Below are positions 55,129 through 61,849 of a DNA stretch of 64,000 nucleotides, one piece after another. Below the pieces are notes generated by a model. That model made no database searches, was not told the origin of the DNA, and was given only the letters and a program-made list of their open reading frames with translations. Origin of the DNA: Leifsonia xyli (GTDB lineage Bacteria > Actinomycetota > Actinomycetes > Actinomycetales > Microbacteriaceae); the NCBI GenBank assembly GCA_003243275.1, contig QFQR01000003.1, positions 310,001 through 374,000 on the forward strand, given 5' to 3'. Each line of letters begins with the position of its first letter. The first letter of the stretch is position 1. Both the position numbers and the translations under genes were made by a program.

Positions 55129-56493
55129 ATGGCGGTTCGCTCCGGAAACCTCGAGCTCGGCGAGCTCGAAGGCCTCATCGCGGCGGGAGACATCGACACC
55201 GTCATCGTCGCCTTCCCCGATATGCAGGGCCGCCTCGTCGGCAAACGCGTCTCGGGTCGGCTGTTCGTCGACGACGTCGCGGCGCACGGTGCGGAGGCCT
55301 GCAACTACCTCATCGCGGTCGACGTCGAGATGAACACGGTCGACGGATACCGCCTCTCGAGCTGGCAGACCGGGTACGGCGACATGGTGCTGAAGCCCGA
55401 CTTCGACACGCTGCGCCTCATCCCGTGGCTGCCCGGCACGGCCCTCGTGATGGCCGCGCTGACGACCCTCGACGGCGCCCCCATCATCCAGAGCCCGCGC
55501 GCCGTGCTGCAGACCCAGCTCGACCGGCTGGCCGAGCGCGGCCTCACCGCCTTCGTCGGCACCGAGCTCGAGTTCATCGTCTTCGACGACTCCTTCCGCG
55601 ACGCCTGGGCGAAGGGCTACGCAGGCCTCACCCCGGCATCCGACTACAACATCGACTACGCCCTGCTCGCCTCGACCCGCATGGAGCCGCTGCTGCGCGA
55701 CATCCGCCTCGGCATGGAGGGGGCGGGCATGTACTGCGAGGGCGTCAAGGGCGAATGCAACCTCGGCCAGCAGGAGATCGCCTTCCGCTACACGGAGGCG
55801 CTCGCGACCTGCGACAACCACACGATCTACAAGAACGGCGCGAAGGAGATCGCCGACGCGCACGGCAAGTCGCTCACCTTCATGGCCAAGTTCAACGAGC
55901 GCGAGGGCAACTCCTGCCACATCCACCTCTCGGTGCGGGGGCCAGGCGGTGAGCCGGTCATGGCGGGCGACGGAGAGCACGGCTTCTCGCCGCTCATGGA
56001 GCACTGGATCGCCGGCATCCTGGCGACGATGCGCGAGCTGACACTCTTCTCGGCCCCCAACATCAACTCCTACAAGCGCTACGCGGAAGGCAGTTTTGCG
56101 CCGACCGCCGTCGCCTGGGGTGTCGACAACCGCACCTGCGCGCTGCGCGTCGTCGGCCACGGGGCGGGGCTGCGGGTCGAGAACCGGGTGCCGGGCGGGG
56201 ATGTGAACCCCTACCTCGCGGTCGCTGCGATCATCGCGGGCGGCCTGCACGGCATCGAGAACGAGCTGGAGCTCGAACCGCTGCTCGCCGGCAACGCCTA
56301 CACCTCGGATGCGCCGCGCGTGCCCTCGACGCTGCGCGAGGCGGCGGAGCTGTTCTCGGCATCCGCGGTGGCGCGGGCGGCGTTCGGCGACGAGGTCGTC
56401 GACCACTACCTCAACAACGCGCGCGTCGAGCTCGCGGCGTTCGAATCCGCCGTCACCGACTGGGAGCGGGTGAGGAACTTTGAGCGCTTCTGA
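55129..56493 (+). CDS. Glutamine-synthetase-like gamma-glutamyl amine ligase
   Basis: 454 residues. GS fold with FVGTELEFIVFDDSF (metal/glutamate site), CNLGQQEIAFRY, SCHIHLSVRGPGG (ATP/metal His) and NSYKRYAEGSFAPTAVAWG. It lacks the GlnA adenylylation tyrosine loop. Neighbours (amine permease, gamma-glutamyl hydrolase, ALDH) point to the GlnA3/GlnA4 type, which glutamylates polyamines or ethanolamine in Streptomyces, and not to ammonia assimilation. GAGGGGAGAG precedes the ATG. The next gene starts 14 bases before its stop. Confidence 0.88.
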   Translation: MAVRSGNLELGELEGLIAAGDIDTVIVAFPDMQGRLVGKRVSGRLFVDDVAAHGAEACNYLIAVDVEMNTVDGYRLSSWQTGYGDMVLKPDFDTLRLIPWLPGTALVMAALTTLDGAPIIQSPRAVLQTQLDRLAERGLTAFVGTELEFIVFDDSFRDAWAKGYAGLTPASDYNIDYALLASTRMEPLLRDIRLGMEGAGMYCEGVKGECNLGQQEIAFRYTEALATCDNHTIYKNGAKEIADAHGKSLTFMAKFNEREGNSCHIHLSVRGPGGEPVMAGDGEHGFSPLMEHWIAGILATMRELTLFSAPNINSYKRYAEGSFAPTAVAWGVDNRTCALRVVGHGAGLRVENRVPGGDVNPYLAVAAIIAGGLHGIENELELEPLLAGNAYTSDAPRVPSTLREAAELFSASAVARAAFGDEVVDHYLNNARVELAAFESAVTDWERVRNFERF

Positions 56494-57244
56494 CCTTTCC
56501 GCTCCCCGCTCCAGCGCGCCGCTGATCGGACTCACCACCTACCTCGAGCAGGCCCAGACCGGGGTGTGGGATGTGCCGGCCGCGTTCCTCCCGAAGGTCT
56601 ACTTCGAGGCGGTCTCCCGCGCGGGCGGCATCCCCGTGCTCCTGCCGCCGCAGCCGGTCGACGCATCGATCGCGGCCACCGTGCTCGATGCCCTCGACGG
56701 CCTCATCGTCACGGGCGGCAAGGATGTCGACCCGGCCCGCTACGGTCAGGCACCGCATCCCGCGACCGACGAGCCGCGCCCCGAACGCGACGCCTGGGAG
56801 GACGCCCTGCTCACCGCCGCGATCGAGCGCGAGCTGCCGTTCCTCGGCATCTGCCGCGGGCTCCAGGTGCTGAACGTGGCGCGCGGCGGCAGCCTCATCC
56901 AGCACCTGCCGGATCTCGTGGGCTCCACCCGCTACAACGCGGGCGGGGGCGTGTTCACGGTCAACGAGGTCGGCATCGACGCCGGCACCAAGCTCGCCGA
57001 GCTGGTTCAGGATGCCGCGATCGGCGTGAAGAGCTACCACCACCAGGCGGTCGACGAGCTCGGCGACGGCCTCGTCGTGACGGCCCGCAGCGACGACGGC
57101 ACGGTGCAGGCGGTGGAGCTGCCTGGGCACCCCTTCGGGGTCGCCGTGCAGTGGCATCCGGAGGAGGACGCGGCGGAGGACGCGCGGCTGTTCGCGGGTC
57201 TCGTGGAGGCCGCGCGCAGCTACCGCGCGGCGAAGGAGCAGTGA
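56480..57244 (+). CDS. Class I amidotransferase-like gamma-glutamyl hydrolase (PuuD type)
   Basis: 254 residues. The catalytic triad is Cys125 in GICRGLQVLNVARGG with His/Glu in QWHPEED. GLIVTGGKDVDPARYG is the family oxyanion region. PuuD-type enzymes cleave gamma-glutamyl from gamma-glutamyl-GABA; by context this one may remove glutamate from the oxidised glutamyl-amine made by the neighbours. TTG start with GAGGA upstream, overlapping the ligase gene by 14 bases; its stop overlaps the ALDH ATG by one base. Confidence 0.9.
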   Translation: MSASDLSAPRSSAPLIGLTTYLEQAQTGVWDVPAAFLPKVYFEAVSRAGGIPVLLPPQPVDASIAATVLDALDGLIVTGGKDVDPARYGQAPHPATDEPRPERDAWEDALLTAAIERELPFLGICRGLQVLNVARGGSLIQHLPDLVGSTRYNAGGGVFTVNEVGIDAGTKLAELVQDAAIGVKSYHHQAVDELGDGLVVTARSDDGTVQAVELPGHPFGVAVQWHPEEDAAEDARLFAGLVEAARSYRAAKEQ

Positions 57245-58599
57245 TGTCCAGCACGACCCTGATCGACCCGGCGACCGAACAGGTCATCGGCGAGGTGACC
57301 CACACGACCCTGGAGGAGGTCGACGCGGCCGTCGAGCGCGCCCGTGTCGCCCAGCGCGGCTGGGCGGCGCTCGCCCCCGCCGACCGGGCGGCCGGTCTCC
57401 GGCGGTTCGCTGGGGTCGTGAACGACCACGTCGAGGAGCTCGCGCTGCTCGAGGTGCGCAACTCCGGGCATCCGATCTCCTCGGCCCGCTGGGAGGCGGG
57501 CCACGTGCGGGATGTGCTCAACTACTACGCGGGCGCCCCCGAGCGGTTGATCGGGCAGCAGATCCCGGTGGCGGGCGGCCTCGACGTGACCTTCCACGAG
57601 CCGATCGGCGTGGTCGGCGTGATCGTGCCGTGGAACTTCCCCATGACGATCGCGTCGTGGGGCTTCGCGCCCGCGCTCGCGGCGGGCAACGCCGTGCTGC
57701 TGAAGCCGGCCGACTGGACGCCGCTCACCGCCATCCGCCTCGGCGAGCTCGCCCTCGAGTCGGGGCTGCCGGAGGGGCTGTTCCAGGTGCTGCCGGGCCG
57801 CGGCTCGGTCGTGGGGGAGCGCTTCGTCACGCACCCGCACGTCGGCAAGGTGGTGTTCACGGGTTCCACCGAGGTGGGCGCGCGGGTGGCCGCCGGTTGC
57901 GCCGAGCGGCTCAAGCCGTCGACGCTGGAGCTCGGCGGCAAGAGCGCCAACATCGTCTTCGCGGATGCCGACCTCGAGCGCGCCGCCGCGACGGCCCCCG
58001 GCTCGGTGTTCGACAACGCCGGCCAGGACTGCTGCGCCCGCAGCCGCCTGCTCGTCGAGCGCAGCGTGCTCGACCGCTTCCTCGAACTGCTCGAACCCGC
58101 CGTGAAGGCGTTCCGGGTGGGGGCCCCGGGCGATGAGGCCACCGAGATGGGACCGCTCGTCTCGGCCGCGCACCGCGACTCCGTCGCCTCCTTCCTCGAC
58201 GACACGGTCGACGTCGCCTTCCGCGGCAGCGCCCCCGACGGCCCCGGATTCTGGTTCGCCCCGACCGTCGTGCTCGCGAACCGCGGCGATCGGCTGGCGA
58301 GCGACGAGGTCTTCGGCCCCGTCGTCACGGTGCTGCCCTTCGACGACGAGGCCGACGCGATCGCGCTCGCCAACTCCTCCATCTACGGCCTCTCCGGCTC
58401 GATCTGGACGAGCGACCTCGGCCGTGGCATCCGTGTCGCCCGCGGCGTCGAGTCGGGCACCATCAGCGTCAACTCGCACTCCTCGGTGCGGTTCACGACC
58501 CCCTTCGGCGGCATGAAGGCTTCCGGTCTCGGGCGCGAGCTCGGCCCGGATGCGGCGCTCGCCTTCACCGAGACCAAGAACGTCTTCTTCGCCACCTAG
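57244..58599 (+). CDS. Aldehyde dehydrogenase
   Basis: 451 residues. NAD(P)-dependent ALDH with IVPWNFPMTIASW, FTGSTEVGARV, the general base Glu in LELGGKS and catalytic cysteine in NAGQDCCARS (Cys263 or Cys264; the doubled Cys is unusual). The conserved FGPV follows near residue 358. In this operon it would oxidise the gamma-glutamyl amino-aldehyde to the acid. ATG 57244 overlaps the previous stop by one base. A 3 x 34-bp repeat array follows before the next gene. Confidence 0.93.
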   Translation: MSSTTLIDPATEQVIGEVTHTTLEEVDAAVERARVAQRGWAALAPADRAAGLRRFAGVVNDHVEELALLEVRNSGHPISSARWEAGHVRDVLNYYAGAPERLIGQQIPVAGGLDVTFHEPIGVVGVIVPWNFPMTIASWGFAPALAAGNAVLLKPADWTPLTAIRLGELALESGLPEGLFQVLPGRGSVVGERFVTHPHVGKVVFTGSTEVGARVAAGCAERLKPSTLELGGKSANIVFADADLERAAATAPGSVFDNAGQDCCARSRLLVERSVLDRFLELLEPAVKAFRVGAPGDEATEMGPLVSAAHRDSVASFLDDTVDVAFRGSAPDGPGFWFAPTVVLANRGDRLASDEVFGPVVTVLPFDDEADAIALANSSIYGLSGSIWTSDLGRGIRVARGVESGTISVNSHSSVRFTTPFGGMKASGLGRELGPDAALAFTETKNVFFAT

Positions 58600-58624
58600 G
58601 TGGTCGAGGAGCCGTCGCCACGTA

Positions 58625-58736
58625 CCCCGCCGGTCGCCTATCCCTCCGCAGAACAAGTCCCCGCTGGTTGAGTAGCCCTCCACAGAACAAGTCCCCGCCG
58701 GTTGAGTTGCCCTCCGCAGGAGGGCGTATCGAAACC
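58625..58736. repeat. Three 34-bp tandem units ending in a REP-like hairpin
   Basis: Units start at 58625, 58659 and 58693 (CCCCGCYGGTYG... ACAAGT). The last continues into a full hairpin, GGTTGAGTTGC...GCGTATCGAAACC. It fills the gap between ALDH and SDR genes. Confidence 0.85.
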
Positions 58737-58759
58737 CTGCACCACCCCAAGGAGCACAC

Positions 58760-59548
58760 ATGAGCATCACCCCCATCGACCTCACCCAGCGCCTCGCCGG
58801 TCGCGTCGCGGTGATCACGGGAGGCGCGAGCGGCATCGGCCTCGCCACCGCGCGGCGCTTCGCCGCGGAGGGTGCGCGCGTCGTCATCGGCGACCTCGAC
58901 CCCGCGACCGGTCAGGCCGCCGCGGATGAGGTGGGCGGCCTCTTCGTTCCGGTGAACGTCGCCGACAGGGAGCAGGTCGACGCGCTCTTCGACGCCGCCG
59001 CATCCGCGTTCGGTTCGGTCGACATCGCCTTCAACAACGCGGGCATCTCGCCCGCCGACGACGACTCGATCGAGACCACCGAGCTCGACGCCTGGGACCG
59101 CGTGCAGCTCGTGAACCTCACGAGCGTGTACCTCTGCTCGCGGGCGGCGCTGCGGCACATGGTGCCGGCAGGCCGCGGCTCGATCATCAACACGGCCTCC
59201 TTCGTGGCGGTGCTGGGCTCGGCGACCTCGCAGATCTCCTACACGGCGTCGAAGGGCGGCGTGCTCGCGATGACGCGCGAGCTGGGCGTGCAGTTCGCGC
59301 GGCAGGGCATCCGCGTGAATGCGCTCTGCCCGGGGCCGGTCAACACGCCGCTGCTGAAGGAGCTGTTCGCGAAGGATCCGGAGCGCGCGGCTCGCCGTCT
59401 CATCCACGTGCCGGTCGGCCGCTTCGCCGAACCGGAGGAGCTGGCCGCCGCGGTCGCGTTCCTCGCGAGCGACGACGCGAGCTTCATCACGGCATCCACC
59501 TTCCTCGTCGACGGCGGCATCTCGGCCGCCTACGTCACCCCGTTGTGA
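58760..59548 (+). CDS. Short-chain dehydrogenase/reductase
   Basis: 262 residues. Classical SDR: cofactor motif TGGASGIGLATA, NNAG at FNNAGISPADD, catalytic Ser in NTASFVAVLGS, and YTASK (Tyr, Lys). Asp in VIGDLD suggests NAD preference. AAGGAG lies five bases before the ATG. The stop overlaps the FadR-type gene start, so the pair is coupled; with the ALDH it could oxidise an alcohol intermediate. Substrate is unknown. Confidence 0.9.
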   Translation: MSITPIDLTQRLAGRVAVITGGASGIGLATARRFAAEGARVVIGDLDPATGQAAADEVGGLFVPVNVADREQVDALFDAAASAFGSVDIAFNNAGISPADDDSIETTELDAWDRVQLVNLTSVYLCSRAALRHMVPAGRGSIINTASFVAVLGSATSQISYTASKGGVLAMTRELGVQFARQGIRVNALCPGPVNTPLLKELFAKDPERAARRLIHVPVGRFAEPEELAAAVAFLASDDASFITASTFLVDGGISAAYVTPL

Positions 59549-60258
59549 TGGATGAGGGATCGCTCGTCCACGAGCTCGTGTTCCGACCGGTGCGGTCGGG
59601 CAACTCGCTCGAGGACACCGTCTCGCGCCTCATGCAGACCATCCGGCTGGGTGTCGTCGTGCCGGGGGGTGCGCTGCCCTCGGAGCGTGAGCTCGCGCTG
59701 CGCTTCTCGGTGAGCCGCGACACCGTGCGCGAGGCGATCAAGGAGCTGTCGGATGCCGGCTATCTCGCCGCGAAGCGCGGTCGCTACGGCGGCACCTTCG
59801 TCGCGAACCCGCTGCCGGTCGGCGCCCCCGTCACGCCGCCCGAGCCGGGGGAGCTCGACGACCTCATCGGGCTGCGTGACGTGCTGGAGCGCAGCGCCTC
59901 ACGCCTCGCCGCGGGGCGCGAGCTCGGGGCGCCCCAGCGCGCGGCGCTCTGGACGCACCTCGCCGAGGTGCAGGCCGCCTCACCCGCGGACTACCGCCGC
60001 CTCGACTCGCGGCTGCATCTGGGAATCGCGGAGCTCGCGGGCGTCCCCTCGCTCGTCGGGCTCATCGCCGACAATCGCACGCGCGTCAACGAGCTCCTCG
60101 ACAGCTTCCCGCTGCTGGCGCGCAACATCGAGCACTCGAATCGTCAACACGAGGCGATCGTGCTGGCGATTCTCGCGGGCGACGGCGGGAGCGCCGAGGA
60201 GGCGATGCGCGAGCACCTGGAGGGCTCGGCGGCACTGCTGCGCGGCTTCCTCGCGTAG
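59545..60258 (+). CDS. FadR-subfamily GntR regulator
   Basis: 237 residues. GntR winged helix (about 25-88) with LPSERELALRFSVSRDTVRE and the wing YLAAKRGRYGGTF. The all-helical FCD ligand domain follows, with metal-binding candidates Asp, His and His in DSRLHLGIAEL and HSNRQHEAI. GTG 59545 overlaps the SDR stop; ATG 59548 is equally possible. It likely represses the amine-catabolism operon and permease from the region at 54938-55128 (inference). Confidence 0.9.
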   Translation: MMDEGSLVHELVFRPVRSGNSLEDTVSRLMQTIRLGVVVPGGALPSERELALRFSVSRDTVREAIKELSDAGYLAAKRGRYGGTFVANPLPVGAPVTPPEPGELDDLIGLRDVLERSASRLAAGRELGAPQRAALWTHLAEVQAASPADYRRLDSRLHLGIAELAGVPSLVGLIADNRTRVNELLDSFPLLARNIEHSNRQHEAIVLAILAGDGGSAEEAMREHLEGSAALLRGFLA

Positions 60259-60279
60259 CGCTGAGCGTCAGCGGCCCGC

Positions 60280-60401
60280 GAGGGGCTCTACTCCCGCTGA
60301 TCGAGGAGCTCGTGAGGGGCTCTGCTCCCGCTGTTTGACCAGCCCGCGAGGGGCTCTACTCCCGCTGATTGAGTAGCCCGCGAAGCGGGCGTATCGAAAT
60401 C
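60280..60401. repeat. Three 34-bp tandem units ending in a REP-like hairpin
   Basis: Units start at 60280, 60314 and 60348 (GAGGGGCTCT.CTCCCGCTG). The last runs into TGATTGAGTAGCCCGC-GAA-GCGGGCGTATCGAAATCA, a perfect hairpin. Same period and same type of ending as 58625-58736, but a different unit sequence. Confidence 0.85.
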
Positions 60402-60410
60402 AGCCGACCC

Positions 60411-60962
60411 TCACGCGGGCGGCGGAGTGCGGGGCGTCCGCGGCTTCGCCGCGGGCTTGGCGGCAGCCGCCTTCGGCGCGGCGGCGCGCGGGGCGGCCGC
60501 CTTCGTGGCCGACACCTTGGAGACGGGCGGCTTCGCATCCGGCAGCACGGTGGTCGCGGCGGCGGATGCGTGCGAGACGGCGGGCTTGGGTGCCGGGGTC
60601 TCGGCCGTCGCGGGAGCGGCGGCGGGCGCAGGAGCGGATGCGGGTGTCGCGGGCGCGGCAGCGGCAGGCGCCGGCGTCGCCGCAGCGGGAGCGGGCGCGG
60701 GAGCAGCAGCGGGAGCCGGCGCGGCCGGCGCCGGTGCCGGTGCCGGCGGCTCGGGCGTGTTCGAGCGCGCGGGCGCAGCGGGCTTCTCCGGGGTGTTGCG
60801 GTCGACGTAGAGCTGGGCCGCCTTGGTGGCCACGAGCAGGAAGCGCACGAGCAGCGCGGTCACGCCGATGAGCACGGCCGCGATCAGGAGGCCGCCGAGC
60901 ACCTGCGACACTGCGCCGAGGAAACCGAAGAAGCCCCCGAAGCCGGGTCCGAATCCGTACAT
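60411..60962 (-). CDS. Membrane protein with Ala/Pro low-complexity tail
   Basis: 183 residues. A Gly/Phe-rich start (MYGFGPGFGGFFGF) and one long hydrophobic helix (about 15-48) are followed by ~130 residues almost entirely Ala, Pro and Lys, ending in a basic Lys/Arg/Pro stretch. No family is recognised; the tail could span the wall or bind nucleic acid. Its ATG overlaps the stop of the 62-residue gene upstream by one base, so both are made from one message. The low-complexity tail makes the frame itself less certain, though the helix is convincing. Confidence 0.6.
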   Translation of the reverse strand: MYGFGPGFGGFFGFLGAVSQVLGGLLIAAVLIGVTALLVRFLLVATKAAQLYVDRNTPEKPAAPARSNTPEPPAPAPAPAAPAPAAAPAPAPAAATPAPAAAAPATPASAPAPAAAPATAETPAPKPAVSHASAAATTVLPDAKPPVSKVSATKAAAPRAAAPKAAAAKPAAKPRTPRTPPPA

Positions 60963-61150
60963 CACCACTCCAGTTCGTTGTTCTTCGACTCTTCGACGAC
61001 CGTGCCGACCGCGATCGCGACCGAGCACGCCCAGCCCACCCACATCAGGATGAGCCGCCAGTCGCGCGGTCCGCGCCTCGTCGCCTGCACGACGCCGACG
61101 GCGCCGAAGAGGGAGCTGAGAACACTCGTGTTGAGGATGAACTTGCGCAC
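60962..61150 (-). CDS. Small membrane protein
   Basis: 62 residues. A basic N-terminus and an Arg-rich loop (ATRRGPRDWR) separate two weakly hydrophobic segments, then an acidic tail. GTG start with GGAGG five to six bases before it and TAGCGT (61180-61175 on this strand) as a probable -10. No family is recognised. Coupled with the downstream Ala/Pro-rich membrane protein. Confidence 0.6.
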   Translation of the reverse strand: MRKFILNTSVLSSLFGAVGVVQATRRGPRDWRLILMWVGWACSVAIAVGTVVEESKNNELEW

Positions 61151-61240
61151 GGGACCCTCCTTCGGCCGACTTCCACGCTACCCCGCGGATGTCGTGCGCG
61201 TGGGGCCGGATGGGGATCGTCTGAGTGTTCACTCCGAGTT

Positions 61241-61281
61241 TGACCGATCGGTCAGACATTGACCGATCGGTCAGTTACGGT
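61241..61281 (+). promoter_or_regulatory. TetR operator-promoter with tandem palindromes
   Basis: TGACCGATCGGTCA occurs twice (61241-61254 and 61260-61273), 19 bp apart. CAGACA (61253-61258) and TACGGT (61276-61281) are 17 bp apart, so the second palindrome sits in the promoter spacer and binding there would block transcription. TACGGT ends six bases before the GTG, giving a leaderless transcript. Confidence 0.85.
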
Positions 61282-61287
61282 CTCAAG

Positions 61288-61839
61288 GTGACCACAGCAT
61301 CCGAGCTCCGCGACGTCGCGCTCCGCGAGTTCTCCTCCGCCGGCTACCTCGGCACCTCGATCCAGGCGATCGCCGACCGGGCGGGTGTCTCGAAGGCGAG
61401 CGTGCTCTACCACTTCGCCTCCAAGGAGGCGCTGCTGGATGCCGTGCTCAGTCCGGCGATCGAACAGATCGGCGTGATCCTGCCGCACACCATCCAGCTC
61501 TCCGGCTCCGACGAGGAGCGCAGCGCCTTCCTCGTCGAGTTCGTCGACCTGCTCATCGAGCACCGCCTCGCCGCCCAGCTCTTCATCACGCAGTCGGGGG
61601 CGCTCGTCGACGTCCCCGTCGTCGCCCGCGCGCAGGAGCTCATCCGCCAGATCGCCGAGGCGCGACCGCAGCAGAGCGTCGACGACCAGGTGCGTTTCGC
61701 CGTCGCGCTCGGCGGTGCCGCCTACCTGCTCGCCCAGGCGGGCACCTACGGCGCGGCCTCCGTGCCCGAGAACGCGCAACTGCGCGAGTCCCTCATCCGC
61801 ATCCTCGGCGAGCTGCTCGCCCCCGTGAACGCCGCCTAA
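61288..61839 (+). CDS. TetR-family repressor
   Basis: 183 residues. The N-terminal helix-turn-helix (about 20-45: SIQAIADRAGVSKASVLYHF) is typical; the C-terminal ~130 residues form the ligand domain. It probably represses itself and the downstream MMPL transporter through the twin palindromes. GTG 61288 is preferred over ATG 61225, because that longer frame would translate through the operator. The transporter follows after 10 bases. Confidence 0.92.
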   Translation: MTTASELRDVALREFSSAGYLGTSIQAIADRAGVSKASVLYHFASKEALLDAVLSPAIEQIGVILPHTIQLSGSDEERSAFLVEFVDLLIEHRLAAQLFITQSGALVDVPVVARAQELIRQIAEARPQQSVDDQVRFAVALGGAAYLLAQAGTYGAASVPENAQLRESLIRILGELLAPVNAA

Positions 61840-61849
61840 GGAGCCCGTC

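Noticed and set aside
58625..60401. CRISPR-like arrays
   Set aside because: 34-bp units are contiguous with no unique spacers, only three per site, and no cas genes are near.
61225..61287. Longer TetR N-terminus from ATG 61225
   Set aside because: It would translate the operator palindromes and promoter; residues there (TDRSDIDRSV) are the operator read as codons.
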